From Polyporus tsugae (Eukaryota > Basidiomycota > Agaricomycetes > Polyporales > Polyporaceae), in contig JAHRBS010000004.1 in NCBI GenBank assembly GCA_024305745.1, positions 2,356,001 through 2,420,000 of the forward strand: a DNA stretch of 64,000 nucleotides, in the 5' to 3' direction. Position numbers and translations under genes: made by a program. Below the pieces are notes generated by a model that was not told the origin of the DNA, did not search any database, and saw only the letters and a program-made list of their open reading frames with translations. Positions 45,938 through 57,826 of the stretch are shown here, in pieces (position 1 is the first letter of the stretch; the number at the start of each line of letters is the position of its first letter).

Positions 45938-48337
45938 TTACTGGTGAGCCTGCATGATGGCGTCGGAGATGAAGGCAACGGTGATCTGCCGCCCGCCAAA
46001 CCAACGGCCGTTCAAACCTTCAATGGCCTCCTTGGCAGCGTCAATGGTCTCGAACTTGACGTAGATCTCCCCCTTAACCATGGTCAGACTGGAATGGGAA
46101 GAGAACAAAGTGGATGTAAACGTACCTGCGACTCCTTCTCGATCTTGATGGCGAGGACGTGCCCGTACTTGGACTCACACTCGCCCTTGACATCTTCAGC
46201 GAGGTCTTTGTCCCAGTCGTGCTCCGTTTCCCTAGATAGAGATGAGTGAGGGGGCGTATAGGCGTATGGGATAGAAGCATACTCCTCGGGGTTGAACATG
46301 TTCTTCATGAGGACCGACTTCGACTGCATAGTCTGAGGAATGTTAGGCCGAGCCCTAAAACCCGCATCTTAGACTATTAGGAGGTCACAAAGGAGAAGAA
46401 ACACTTACACAGGCTCCATTTTGGTAGGGGCAGGGTCAATTCTGGCAAGTTTCTGCATCAGCGCTTGACGTGAAGCTGCGTTCAAGTTACCGCCTGTGAA
46501 GGATGTCAATGAGTTGACCTTAAAAGTTCGTTCAAGAACACCAAGACGCACCGCCAGCCTCGTCAAGTGAATCTTGCTGGGTATATCGTGCAGAGCCCTT
46601 CTCATGAACAGTGTTGACACGGAGCTGATCCACGGTCAGTAATCAAAATGCTCATGAGTCCAAGTATACTCACAGTTCGTCCAGCCAACTCGAAACCATC
46701 CATCTGTTCAAGAGCCATCTTCGCATCTTCAGCGCGTTTGTACCTGCGACATGGGGTCAGATAAGGACAAAACTCCTATGTTTGGGACTCACTGTACAAA
46801 TGCATAACCCTTGCTACGCCCAGTCATCGGATCACGGTGAAGATCGACAAACTCAAGTTCACCAAATGGCTCAAACACTTGTTTGATGTCTGATTCAGAA
46901 AGGTTGAAGTGGAGCGAACCGACATAGAGCCTAGTGGATGATGGTTGAGGGGCGGGTTACAGCAATGAACAACAGGCTACTTACTGCATGCCGCCATGCG
47001 GAGCGCTAACACCGGGCGGAAGGTTGAGATTGCTGTGGGGTGTTAGCATATAGCCACGTATGATCCATAGTCACTCACCCATCGCCAGGATGGAGCCTGT
47101 TCCTCTCGGCTTCCGTATGCTGAATCTGGATAGGAAGTCCCATCACTACAGTTCCACTCAGTGTGATAGCCTTGTCAACGAGTTCAACGGTGCGGAACTC
47201 GACATAACCGATACTGGGAAGATACTCGTTAGTAGCGGTCAGGGGAGAAGACATATGAGGACTGACCCCTTGGAACGACGAGAGATTCTGTCTGTGACGA
47301 TCCTGGAATCCATCACGGTGTTTTCGCCAAGTTTGTCCTCGAAGAAGTAGCCGAGGTCGCGCGCAGTGAGTCGGGCGGCAAGCTGAGACACAAATACAGA
47401 GCGAGCCTCGGAGTCGTCTGGAGTGGGTTCGTCATTCATAGGATCGTCTTGGGGTGGCTCGTACGAAGGGGATGGTCGTCTAAGAACAAATCAATCAGTT
47501 TCTGCGACGAGCGGCGAAAGGCGACGAGGGATACTTACTTCACTGGAGGACTCAGGGGGCGACTACGCTCTCGGTCCCGGCGGTACCGAGGGTCGTCGAT
47601 GTCATCCCGAGGGTCACGAGAACGCCTAGGTCTATCGACATATCGACGATCCGGTTCACGAGAACGGTTTTTGCGGCGCGGACTTTCAGCCATAGGCGGA
47701 GGGGGCGGAGGAAGACCGGCGGACGGTGGTGGTGCAGGGAGAGACGACTCCTCGCTGCCCTCTTCAGGTCGCTTTCTCTTGACCCGCTCGTCTGCGGAAT
47801 GACCATCTTGGCCATCATCCAGGTCGTCGGTGCGCTTTCTGCGGCGGTCCCTGAGATCTCGGTCGTTCCTATCCCGCTCACGGTCCCGGTCTCTGTCCCT
47901 GTCTCCTCCACGATCTCGGTGGCTATGTCGATCGTGGGCTCTATCTCTTTCACTGCGGCGGCGCTCACCATCACGGTCCCTTCGCCGCTCCTTATCTCTG
48001 TCGCGCTCCCGGTCACGGTCGTGCTCCCTGTCGCGGTGGGACTTGTCCCGAGACCTTTCTCTTCTGTCCCTGCTGCGACTTCTTTTGCGGCGGTCGTCGT
48101 GGTCGTCGCGCTCCTTGTGGCGCCTTTCCCTGTCCCTGTCTCTCTCGCGTTCGCGAGAACGTGATCGATGAGAGCGTCGGGTGCGGAGTGTCTCGGTAGA
48201 TTGGTCGCGAGATCTGACGAAAAAAGTCCAGTATAAAACGGCAAAGGGCAAGGGACGACATACGACTTGGATCGCCTGTCCGGAGACTTGAGTCTGTCAA
48301 CCTCCATCCTTTCTGCCTTGCCGTTGGGAGAGGACAT
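45938..48337 (-). CDS. RBM39/CC1-like splicing factor with RS domain and three RRMs
   Basis: Twelve exons (minus: 48337-48264, 48213-47539, 47479-47267, 47213-47079, 47032-46985, 46930-46793, 46743-46674, 46624-46552, 46493-46411, 46332-46283, 46231-46126, 46072-45938) give 599 residues. Residues 25-250 are an Arg/Asp/Glu/Ser repeat domain in one exon, with a Pro run. RRM1 starts SVFVSQLAARLTARDLGYFF; RRM2 has LYVGSLHFNLSESDIKQVF and GYAFVQY. The C-terminal RRM (LMKNMFNPEE, GEIYVKFETIDAAKEAIEGL, NGRWFGGRQITVAF) is a U2AF-homology-type domain. RBM39 proteins help U2AF recognise 3' splice sites. The exon 9 donor is read as GTGTAA, because the stronger GTAAGT two bases on breaks the frame. Confidence 0.93.
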
Positions 48338-48628
48338 AGTAGAGGACGTAGAAGGGTAAAAAGGTGGTGGATGGCCGGAGTAACGGACGAGCTTCTGCGC
48401 AAATGACGACGCTATGCGAGTCGCAGTGGTTTGAGAAATGGAGCCAGACTCTTTCTTTCCCAGTCCCTTTCGGCGTCCCGTTTGGTATGTATGTAAGCTT
48501 CCCACGCATTATATGTACTTACATTCGAATTCCACGAGCATCCTTGGGCGTCTATGGTAGAATTACAAGGTAATCTATCTGCCGTTACTTACACACTGTT
48601 CTACAAAATAGCTTCGACAACAGTACGC
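48338..48628. other. intergenic: RBM39-like promoter and KARI-like 3' flank
   Basis: About 290 bp between two minus-strand genes. No gene seen. Confidence 0.55.
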
Positions 48629-50032
48629 CTAAAGAAGGCCAGCCAGGCGTGCACGAACCCTCTTCTCCGCCTGACCCAGCTCAGACTCCTCAGACTTCTT
48701 GTATAGAATGTTAAGGGGGTTCGCGTCACCCTCCTTCTCCAGGTCGTCCTCGATCTTGGTAAATTCCTTCTGGAACTTGCCGTTCAAGACCTGGTTGTAC
48801 AGAATGTGCTTGAAGTGTTCACGGGCAGCAACGCCATCGAGGGAGAGAGCGCCGTTCAGCTGACCATATTGAGAGACCGTAGAATGATGCTTAAGCTGCA
48901 GACCCTGTGTGAGCAAAGGAAAACCGTGGAGGGCAGTGCCAAGCCGCATACCTGATGGATGAAACCTTCCTCAGCGGCGCGCTCGAAAATCTCAGCAGGT
49001 TCCTTGGACATCCACCTGTCGATAACGAACCATGCTAGTGAGCAGACGCTTCACCAACAGGTACCGCCACTTACATTTCATAGCAAAGAGCCTCGTCTGA
49101 GCAACCAGCCTCCTTGAGAACGCTGAACGCCTCCCTGTAAAAGCAGCTCATGAGCAACCTCATTACTAGTCATTTCAGTCAGTCACGCCTACCTGAAGAG
49201 CATGATGATGTTGGGCCAGAGCGCCTGTTCGGCGAACAGGTCCATCGCAGTCTCCTCGCGAGCCGACGAGGCGATCGCTCCGGCCTTCGTTGCACCGATC
49301 ACGCGGGACAGAGCGAGGGCAATCTCAAGTGCCTTGCCCGTTCCGTCTTGTTCTGTAGAGACGAAGCAGGGGAAACCTTTGCCCTTCACAAACAGACTCC
49401 GGACGGAAGAGCCGATCATACTGTGAGTTGATCTTAGCATCGTCCCAGCAATCATCCGGGGAGAAGCGTACCGAGGAGCGACCATCACCACATCCTGAGA
49501 GGGCTTGTAGTTCAGGAGCTTGAAGAAAACGTTATAGCCGCTGGCAACGACGATGACAGCATTGTCCTTCAAGTTCGGCGCGACCTCCGTGTTGAAGAGA
49601 CGAGGCTGGACCTGATCAGGCACCAGAAGGAAGATAACTGTGGATTATTAGTCGACGGACTCATCTCAATAGGAGCAACAAACCATCAGCCTGCGTGGCC
49701 GCTTTCGCGAAATCGTGCTCGACGTTGAAGCCCTTGGCGATGGCGTCCTCAGCATACGAGTCACGGCGGTTGGCGACGACAATCTTCTCATTTGGGATAC
49801 CAGAGTCACGGAGGTTTTGTGCCTGTGCTGCACCCTGGTTTCCGAAACTACCAAGCCTCTTAGATACACGAGCTCGTCACAATGATGCATATGGACGACG
49901 TACCCCAAGAAGACAATGGTCTTGCCATCGAGGAGGCCAAGGTTAGCGTCGGAGTCGTAGTAGCTGGCAGCAACATAAGCTGGAATTAGGAGCGCGACCT
50001 ACTGGTGAATGCACCTACATCTTGGCGGACAT
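48629..50032 (-). CDS. ketol-acid reductoisomerase-like protein, compact, no mitochondrial presequence
   Basis: Eight exons (minus: 50032-50019, 49963-49904, 49847-49684, 49637-49472, 49420-49193, 49134-49075, 49015-48952, 48904-48629) give 343 residues. The Rossmann domain has GFGNQGAAQAQNLRDSG and VIFLLVPDQVQ; the all-helical C-terminal domain has EETAMDLFAEQAL, which keeps the Asp and Glu that bind magnesium in KARI, and LCYEMWMSKEPAEIF. KARI makes dihydroxyacids in valine and isoleucine synthesis. Fungal Ilv5 is mitochondrial and about 395 residues; this one starts MSAKIYYDSD without a presequence and diverges in the C-terminal domain. It could be a second, cytosolic enzyme with another substrate. 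The 14-nt first exon is inferred from phase. Confidence 0.85.
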
Positions 50033-50488
50033 GGTGCTTGAACGAGTAGGTGAAACGGAGGAAGCAGCCGTATCCAACTGACAATCTGATTTCATCAGTG
50101 CGGACCCCCTCCACTTTTATAGCTCCCATTTTGAAGTCGCTGGGCTCCAGGTCCGGTCCCCGACAGAACGTCAGCAACGGTGACCCGAGAGAACAAATTT
50201 CCGTGCGTTTTCAGGATCCGTAATTCGGCGGAGTCCATCCCTGTGACTGTCCTGCGGCTTCGAATGTGTCGTCTGTTGGTTTGGACGTCCCTCTGACGTC
50301 TCTTATCGTCCCTGTGACGCCGGCAAGCCGGTGCCGGCGGTCCGTATACCACAACTCCCCCGAGCCCGCCAGTTCCCTCGGGTCCTGCGAAGGCACCGTC
50401 GACGATGATCAAAGATTGTGATACATAAGGAGAGTGCATACTCACAAGAACTGCTGTACTCAATTCCTGCTCTTACCCTGGAAAGACC
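50033..50488. promoter_or_regulatory. 456-bp divergent promoter of KARI-like and SDR genes
   Basis: Between the start codons of the two genes. Open frames on the minus strand cross it but have no recognisable motif. Confidence 0.5.
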
Positions 50489-51534
50489 ATGCCGCTGCTC
50501 ACGAACAAGGTCATCGTCATTACTGGCGCTTCTCGAGGTATTGGCCGGGCTTGTGCAGTAGAGACCGCGAAGTACGGTGCAACCGGGCTCGTCCTGCATT
50601 ACTTTGGCGACGAAGCAACAACGAGGGAGATTCAGACCCTTAAGGAAGAGATCGAGAGCGCATATACACATACCAAAGTCACTGTTGTTCCGGGGGATAT
50701 CGCTCATCGGGAAACATCCTTGAAGGTACAGGCCTTCATGCGTTGCCGTCCCCTTACTGATGTGTACATTAATAGATTGTTGAGGAGGGTGTCAAAGCGT
50801 TCAACCGCATAGGTAGGGTCCATAGTTGCGCGCCAGGTGTGTGAAGCTGAGGCATTTGCAGATGTGCTCGTCAGCAACGCGGGTATCTGCCCGTTCTCGG
50901 AATTCCTAACCATGCCGCCAGAGACTTGGGAGCGGACACGACAGGTCAATCTCGACGGGTCGTTCTACATTACACAAGGTAAGCCAGCGTTATTCGAGCA
51001 CGGGACATCTCCTCACCACAATGAATTATGGCAGCCGTTGCAAACCAGATGAAGAATCAGACGCCACAGGGTGGTTCTATCATCGGCATATCCTCCATCT
51101 CTGCGCTCGTTGGTGGGGAATACCAGGTGTAAGCCGCCAGCAATCGCCACCGTGTATCACGCGACTCATGGAAGGGATCCCCCTCAGCCACTACACACCA
51201 ACAAAAGCCGGCATCCTCTCCCTCATGCAGAGCTGCGCCGTGGCGTTGGGCAAGTACAACATCCGCGCTAACGCCGTCCTCCCAGGCACAATCGAGACGG
51301 ACATCAACAAAGAGGACCTCTCTGATGTCGCCAAGCGGGAAGGGATGGTGAAGCGGACTGTCCTGGGCCGGCTGGGAAGTAAGTCTCTTAACGTCGCGGC
51401 TTTCCTCACGCTAACCACGGACAGTGCCGGACGACATCGCGGGCCCAGTCGTCTTCCTGGGGAGTGATCTTGCGAAGTACGTGACTGGGGCTCAAATCTT
51501 GGTGGATGGTGGACTGTTCGTCAACTTGCAGTGA
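50489..51534 (+). CDS. short-chain dehydrogenase/reductase (sugar-dehydrogenase-like)
   Basis: Six exons (50489-50725, 50776-50812, 50862-50978, 51035-51128, 51188-51378, 51425-51534) give 261 residues. Classical SDR motifs: TGASRGIG (12-19), [19 protein letters not shown] with the catalytic Ser, YTPTK with Tyr164 and Lys168, then PGTIETDI and [11 protein letters not shown]. The whole resembles fungal NAD-dependent L-rhamnose or glucose 1-dehydrogenases, but substrate choice cannot be read from sequence. The donor of exon 4 is GTAAGC, which gives [12 protein letters not shown]. The 3' end converges with a cupin gene, with 102 bp between stop codons. Confidence 0.92.
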
Positions 51535-51636
51535 TGCACAATGATACATTCGGGGAGAAGCGCAAGGACATAAACCGTAGCTTGTATTTCTATAACAGTC
51601 AGCATGTCGTCTCTTAATGAGGTTGCTAGATCTCAC

Positions 51637-52415
51637 CTATGATTTCATCTCGACCGGCAGTGCGATCCCATTGACCACAGCAGGGTTTGCATCCAAGAGG
51701 ATTGTCACCCACCGCGTCCATTCCGGACCAGGGTTCCTCCAAGCGTGGATAGTGCCGCGCTGCACCACAGTATCGCCCGGCTTGTCGAGAAGGATTTCAG
51801 ATCCGTCCTCCATTATAAGGATCAGCCTTCCACTCACTGCAGTGCACGAAATGAACTTAGCAGGCGTGAGATGTCAGGAGACCAACCCACGCAAAATGTT
51901 GTGGTCAAGCGAAGAGGTCCTGTGCTAACGAGTCGTTCAGCACAAGTCCGAAGGAGTTACAAGTACGGGCGGCGGCTTACCAGAGGAGCGGAGGCACCAG
52001 GAGCCAAATCCGTATATTGGAGGTTGGTGCCGTTCTTCATGACTCCGAGCCCACCGTCAAGGGGACGGGTCGCACCATCCGTCCTGCAAGAACATGAATC
52101 GTTATGGGCAAACCAAACGACGTTCTTTGCCCACAATGTCCCCACGCTTACTCTTGGTTGTTGTCCGGTACAGGCAATGCGCCTGTCTTCCAGATGGGAC
52201 CGACCCGGACTCCAGGCATTGCAAGGCCCACCTGGGTAGTACGTATATGTCAGCTCACTCAGTGACACTGCTCCAAACAGAGATTAGGACGATCAACGCA
52301 CATCATGTGAGTCAACGACGCTGTCGGTCTTCACAACAGCTACCCCGTCTGAAGAATGGCCTGTTACGATGCGCCGTATTCCGGGGAAAGGTACCGCAGG
52401 CATATCGGCCGACAT
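51637..52415 (-). CDS. small cupin-domain protein
   Basis: Five exons (minus: 52415-52302, 52231-52152, 52083-51981, 51924-51891, 51836-51637) give 176 residues. The C-terminal two-thirds is a cupin barrel: PLHRTSSLDHNIL and LSGRLILIMEDGSEILLDKP form motif 1, and GDTVVQRGTIHAWRNPG is motif 2, whose His residues could bind a metal. The N-terminal part (IRRIVTGHSSDGVAVV, PGVRVGPIWKT) matches fungal cupins of unknown function found next to oxidoreductases. The small exon 4 (34 nt) is needed to rebuild the HRT motif. Role unclear; small cupins can be isomerases, dioxygenases or binding proteins. Confidence 0.88.
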
Positions 52416-52895
52416 CTAAAACTGGGTTTGGCTGTGGTAAGCTTCAATCAGCACGACAGAGGGCGATCCTGCAGATACGACGAACCTCCTTTCAGTAACG
52501 ACCGCAGAGGGATATATACCTTTACCTGATCGATCACCTTCCGAAGTCATATGTGCGAGTGCCAAGACTGGCCGGCCGGCCGATGCCATATTCAATCTGT
52601 CGTGACTGCGTGGAAACACTGAGCCTACTAAACAGCGGTCGTGGGAAGGGCATGTGTTGAACCTGGATATTTTGACGCTGTTCAGTAATTCAACACCGTC
52701 CTTGCATCTTAATCGTCGCCCTTAAGGGCATCGGGTGCAACGAAGTGGGGTCGCGATAGTCTTGTTGTGAATGTCTACCCATGGGGATGATACACGTATA
52801 TATTGCCAGAACACAAAGTTGACATGATATCCGAACCCACGATGCTGAGGCACTACGGAGCAGTATCTGAGCAAAGAGGTCAGGATGTTACGGTT
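52416..52895. other. intergenic: cupin promoter and PEX16 3' flank
   Basis: About 480 bp. A minus-strand open frame at 52416-52619 is probably chance. Nothing else seen. Confidence 0.5.
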
Positions 52896-54232
52896 CTATG
52901 AGACCCTGAAATTAGATGAACTCCACGTACAATAATAATACTCGTCGATAAGCGGAATCCAATCCTTCACGAAAGCGCTGAAGATGCCTAAGAAGGGTGT
53001 GTGTGCGGTCTTGTCCGCAAAGCCCTCCAACCTTGGCCTAGAGGAGAGGAAGACAGTCAGGCCGAAATGGTCTTGACGCAAGGAACCTTGTACGCACCGA
53101 GTCCAAGTCTCCCAGAGCGAGCCTCTCAACAAGTACCATACGATATCGCGGTCTCTCCGTGCATACTCGGAGCGCTCCAGTGCCGATGACGGGGTCGGGA
53201 CCCGCCGAAGGTTGAGAGCAAGAAATTCGAGGGCAAGCGCAGTCATCAAAGCTTTGTTGTCCTTCCTCCCAGAAGACAACAAGATAGCTGTGTTGCGTGT
53301 TAGCAGGCGAGCAGAAGGCAAAACTCGGAAGAACACCGCACCGTACACGAGGGGGCGGAGTGTGTAAGTGACCTCAGAGATCCATTCCTTCGGACTTGAA
53401 AGAGGCCTGACGAGCGAAGTCGGGGCCTTGACCGACGCGGTAGTCAAGGCCTTCGGCAGCAGGAAGTCCTCTACGGGAGTAGCAGACTGTGTGGGAGGAG
53501 GGGGCGTCAAGAGGGGGTGAGGAGGGAGAGTAACATGGTTGTTCTTGAGGTGTTCGGGGGTGGACGGGATGGAAGAAGGTGGCGAAGACGCCGCAAGGGT
53601 GGGCGAAGACGTATCTGAGCCGATGGGGATGTTTTCGGGGTCGAATTCGCGTTCCGGGATGGGAGGAGAGATCAATGGACGTCGTGTGATACGAAGTAGA
53701 GCGAGACGAATCAATGCCCTAGACAAAAGGTTAGGTCATTGCCCGCCGAGAAACGAGATTTTACGGACTTCACGACCTCAAGCATGACGACACCCTTCCA
53801 ACGCATCTGACGCGAGACTTTCCTCCGCAATCCCATTTCGATGAACAATTCGGTGAACTTGATCAACTCAATCGCGCGCCCAGCCCACTTGTATCGCGCA
53901 TCCTTCTCGCACCAAGCTCTGGTGTAGCGAGTATGGGCGGAAGAGGGGAGGAGTGGCTTGTACTTGGGATCCGAGTGCGCAACCTTCGCGAGGAGGGTAT
54001 CATGATACATGCTCATAACATTGAGGATAGCCGAGACTGGGTTGCTAAAGTCAGCCGGAACGTTGGCGATGGATTCATGGTAGTTAGACTAACGAGCTTC
54101 CGAAGCGAGTTCTGCATCCTTGAACCTGCCCGGCAGGAGCCACGTAATGGACCTCAGTGTAGATTCGAGGCTGGAGATAGTCGAAACGTGGGCGACGAGA
54201 AAGGATTCATATTGAGCCAAAACCGACGACAT
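52896..54232 (-). CDS. pex16: peroxisomal membrane protein PEX16
   Basis: Five exons (minus: 54232-54094, 54036-53769, 53718-53342, 53287-53098, 53037-52896) give 371 residues. PEX16 marks: LESTLRSITWLLPGRFKDAE near the N terminus, then IELIKFTELFIEMGLRRKV, KALIRLALLRITRRPLI and RPLVYAILLSSGRKD, ending with IDEYYY. PEX16 inserts in the ER and peroxisome membrane and recruits PEX3 and other membrane proteins during peroxisome formation. A Pro/Ser-rich loop (about residues 160-225) interrupts the conserved part. The donor of exon 2 (GTCCGT) was chosen because only it gives the VVKALIRL frame. Confidence 0.92.
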
Positions 54233-55203
54233 GGAAAGTAAAGACAAAAGGGAAGAAAAGGGGGAGCGAGAGGAGGACGAGTCGGTGGCCGACCCGCACT
54301 GGAGGAGGCGGGGATAAGAGACGTTAGGCCCTGGTCTCGCCATGGCCAGCGGCCTGCCTCTGAGCTGTGGGAATATCCGGCCACCAACCGCTCCCGGTCG
54401 CTTGGCCACACCGGCAGAGCATGTGTAAAACTCGCTCAGCGTCGAGTACACACCGTCCCGAGTCTTGCCCGGGGGGGGCCTTGTCGATGTCGAAGGACGG
54501 TTTACTGATCAAACATACACCTCCCAGCAAATGTACGATAGACAAGCCGGGGACAAGCTGTGCCACAATGTGGACACATCGTGCTACTGTTTGGCGATCT
54601 GCAGTATGTACCCACGCTAGATTACTACCGCGACCACCATGATGACTGCAGCTCCCCCAATTATCGCCCCTCATAACGTAGATCTTGACCACTTATTAGG
54701 CCCGCTCTCCGAAGGTTTGCAGCCTGTGCCTGCCTGGGCTCGCCTTCATCGGATGAGAAGGGACTACTTATATCGATGGCGTGAATCGAGAAGCGGCCGG
54801 GTGAGCCGCTGAAGGCAGTCAAAGAAAGGTAAGCCCAAAGGGCCGCATAGCCTAAACCCCGTTCTTGTTTCGAAGCCAGCGGGATTCCCGAGGTGCACAT
54901 TCGTGGTCAGGCATGGAAACGAGGTGGGACACGCGCCGGCTCGCCAGCCACGACGCCAGATGGCGGACACTGGACAGTGACACGGGGCAGGGTGTGCAAC
55001 AGCGAGGACTGTAAGCGCGGTCGATACGAGATCACTGCACGAGCCTCGCCGTCCGCGTATACTTATTTTCACACCCGTCCCGGTCTCATTCCTCCTGCCA
55101 ATTGTTCCCTCCCGTCTGCTCCTGCCCTGACTAGCACTTTCCTCCCCGTTGTTGCATTCATCCTCTGCGGTTCATCTATTGTGGACCCGCGCCCGGGCAA
55201 TCT
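54233..55203. promoter_or_regulatory. divergent intergenic region, 0.97 kb
   Basis: Promoters of PEX16 (minus) and the coiled-coil gene (plus). Open frames on the minus strand at 54324-54900 are not supported. The last 130 bp before 55204 are CT-rich. Confidence 0.5.
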
Positions 55204-56858
55204 ATGGCTCATCCCCGACCCGCCGACCCAAGGCTCAACTACTACCAGCAGAGTCCGGTCCGCGGTCAACTGGAGAACCCAGATGGGACAACCAGGTCGG
55301 GTTGGCGTTACATCCAATGCACCGATACTCCAAACGAACTGCGGGTACGTGTCGTCTCATATCCCATGATTTCCCGATTTCGACCCAAACCCGCGCTGTA
55401 TTAGGTCCTTCTCCCTCCTCGCACCGCGCTCATCTATGGCCACATCCTGAGGGCAGAGATCGCGGAGCTCGCCAAGGACAAGGCTGCCAACTGGGAGCAC
55501 ATCGTGCAGATTCGTCACCTCAAGGACCGCATGATTCGCAAATGCACCCGTCTCAGCCGTACCACCCAACCCAAGGACAAACCCGTGCCCCACATCATGT
55601 TCCAGACGGTCCACGCGACGCCAGACTTTAGGCTGAAGGAGATGGAGCGTTGGTTTAGGCTTCAGGGTGGACAGGTTACGAAGCCGTCGGGTGAACCGGC
55701 CGCCGCGCCGTACTGCAAGGAGTGCCAGGAGTGCATGGCGCATCAGGCTCGGGTGCAAACACACGCGCAACAGGGCTCGGTGCGTCGCAGCCCGTCGTCC
55801 AGTAAACAGGGCCCTCCCAGAGGATCCACCCCGGAGCGTATGGCGAGACGGCAGGTCGCGCAAGCTCAAGCCGGCGCATACAGCCATCCAGCCGCCCTGC
55901 CTGTCAGACAAGAGCAGCGAACGCGTGGTACTCCGCCACCGCGAGGGCACGTACGCTATCCGTCAGCTCCTTCTGTCCCCGGGTATCACCCGGACCCCCC
56001 GCGCCCTTCACAAGGACGCAAGTCCTCGGAATACCTGCGTGTAGACCACGGTGCCCGCGTGCTAGCACGCTCACCGGACCCTCTACCCATCCCCTACCGA
56101 ACGCGTCCACCGATCACTTCGCCTGAACCCGAACAGGTGCCGTCAGAGACTCCTGATGTACCCTCCCCCGCAGGGCAACTGCTCGACCTCCCCATCTCCA
56201 GCAGCCCGTTACCCTCGCCTAGGGGGTCTATTACGCCTCCGAAGGCATCAAGTCCGCCGAATGGCCTTCCTACCATTCACGAGGAGGAGTCGGAGCACCG
56301 TCCGATTGTGCGTCGACGGAGCAGTCTGAAGAAACGGGACAGCATGAGCCGATTGAGCGTTGCGAGCCAGTCCAAGTCGGTTGCGTGGGCGATGGACCGG
56401 GATTGGGTCGACCAGCTGTCGACGTACATCAAGACGTCAAACGAGGCTGAGGTGTTGAGTAAGTGTCCGTGTTTTGCAGATGCTGGGGTGCATGTCCTGA
56501 ATAGGGTCCACGCGTAGGTGCCGAGCTGGAGAAGCTGCGAGTGGAGTACCACGACGAGATCGAGGGCATACGCACGCTCTGCTTGAAGGTCGAGGAGTCC
56601 CAGGAGCGCGTCAGGGTAGAGACGGAGCAGCTGCGCGAGAACGAGAAGGCCGTGAAGATTCAAGAGAACAAGGTCCTCGCCAGCAGCGAGCAGATCGAGC
56701 AGAAGCAGGCCGAGTTCCAAGCGAAGGGTGAGTCCGTTGGTTGGACCAACCATCCTACTCGCACACTAACGTCGCATACAGTCCTTGCTGTGCTCGAGGA
56801 GAGCAGGCGCGTTGTCCAGCTTTGTGACAGGAAACGCGACTTGCACGAAACCTTATGA
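55204..56858 (+). CDS. unrecognised protein with disordered middle and C-terminal coiled coil
   Basis: Four exons (55204-55344, 55405-56458, 56518-56727, 56782-56858) give 493 residues. I do not recognise the family. Residues 1-180 look folded and basic (GWRYIQCTDTPNELRVLLPP, then a Cys-x2-Cys-rich CKECQECM). Residues 180-375 are Pro/Ser/Arg-rich and disordered. From about 395 to 470 heptads form a coiled coil (VEYHDEIEGIRTLCLKVEES, ERVRVETEQLRENEK). Codon content and phase support a real gene. The architecture suits a cytoskeletal or scaffold protein, which is a guess. No signal peptide or membrane segment. Confidence 0.8.
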
Positions 56859-57826
56859 CCTCACGCTGAACATGATGGCTATCTGCCCAACTATCCGTCG
56901 CTTTCTTCGCATTGATACCTACACTATCTATGGGTAAATGCAATATTTGCGCCTAAGCTATGGAAGGCCGCGGTCCTCCCTCTTGGAACGTTTGGATGTA
57001 ACATATGTAGCATAGTTTTTTCCACCCCACAAGGAGTGGTCTCCGTAGACGGGAGTCCTTTGTTATGCCACCTCCAACAGACCCGTACGTAGCTACCTAG
57101 ATGTTATGAACTTCTGTTGGACGGAATGGAAACGAACCCCCCAAGCTCGCTTTTGATGCGCACTTCCAAATCTCCGGTTATACACAATGACTACTGGTAC
57201 GACGTACGTGTACCTCTAGACTCCTGTCGCCTGTTGCGTGTGGCGAAGCGAGATGCATAGACTTGCAAGGTTGCATCACAGCCGCCCTTCGCCTGTATGC
57301 AAGAGAACGTGGAGTTAGATCCCCATGGTTGAGGCCGTACGCGTGATTCTCTCAGTTATCGGCATCCAGTGCTCCGGAGAAGGTACCGCAACCGGACATA
57401 TATACCGACAGGCAACTCAGGCTGCGTCAGATGTGGTTGAAAAGCACCACCCGTTTTGTTGACGCAACCGTTGCAAGACGCCCCGGCGAAACCACAGCAT
57501 ATCATGATGGCAAGCCGGAAGGCGGCCATGTTCCCGAACCCTGCTTCAATCGTTCGGGTCGCCAGCCCTATCCGAGAAGTAACTAGAACCGACACAGCTT
57601 GCCTCTGGATCTGTGGAGGTGCAATTGACCACAAACAGCCTGTGATTACGTGCGGTTAATTACTACGGCTACAGGATGCCAACACGAACGAAATAAGGCG
57701 ACAAGGTCTATAACCTTGACAAGGACAAATAAATCAGGCGATGCAAGACAGCATGTCAAAACACTACGAACTCCGCGCCATACGAAAACAAAGGGAATCC
57801 AGGGACCGTCCGTCTTGAGACATAAT
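56859..57826. other. intergenic between convergent genes
   Basis: About 970 bp. Overlapping open frames at 57356-57659 on both strands look random. Nothing else seen. Confidence 0.55.

Noticed and set aside
47799..48171. Two long plus-strand frames, one of them Arg/Ser-rich, opposite the RBM39-like gene
   Set aside because: They are antisense shadows. The complement of Arg-Asp-Arg-Glu repeats codes for Arg/Ser or Val/Ser repeats, so openness and composition are explained by the real gene.
52896..52945. A GT..AG pair 25 nt apart at the PEX16 C terminus
   Set aside because: Too short for an intron; the unspliced reading ends normally.
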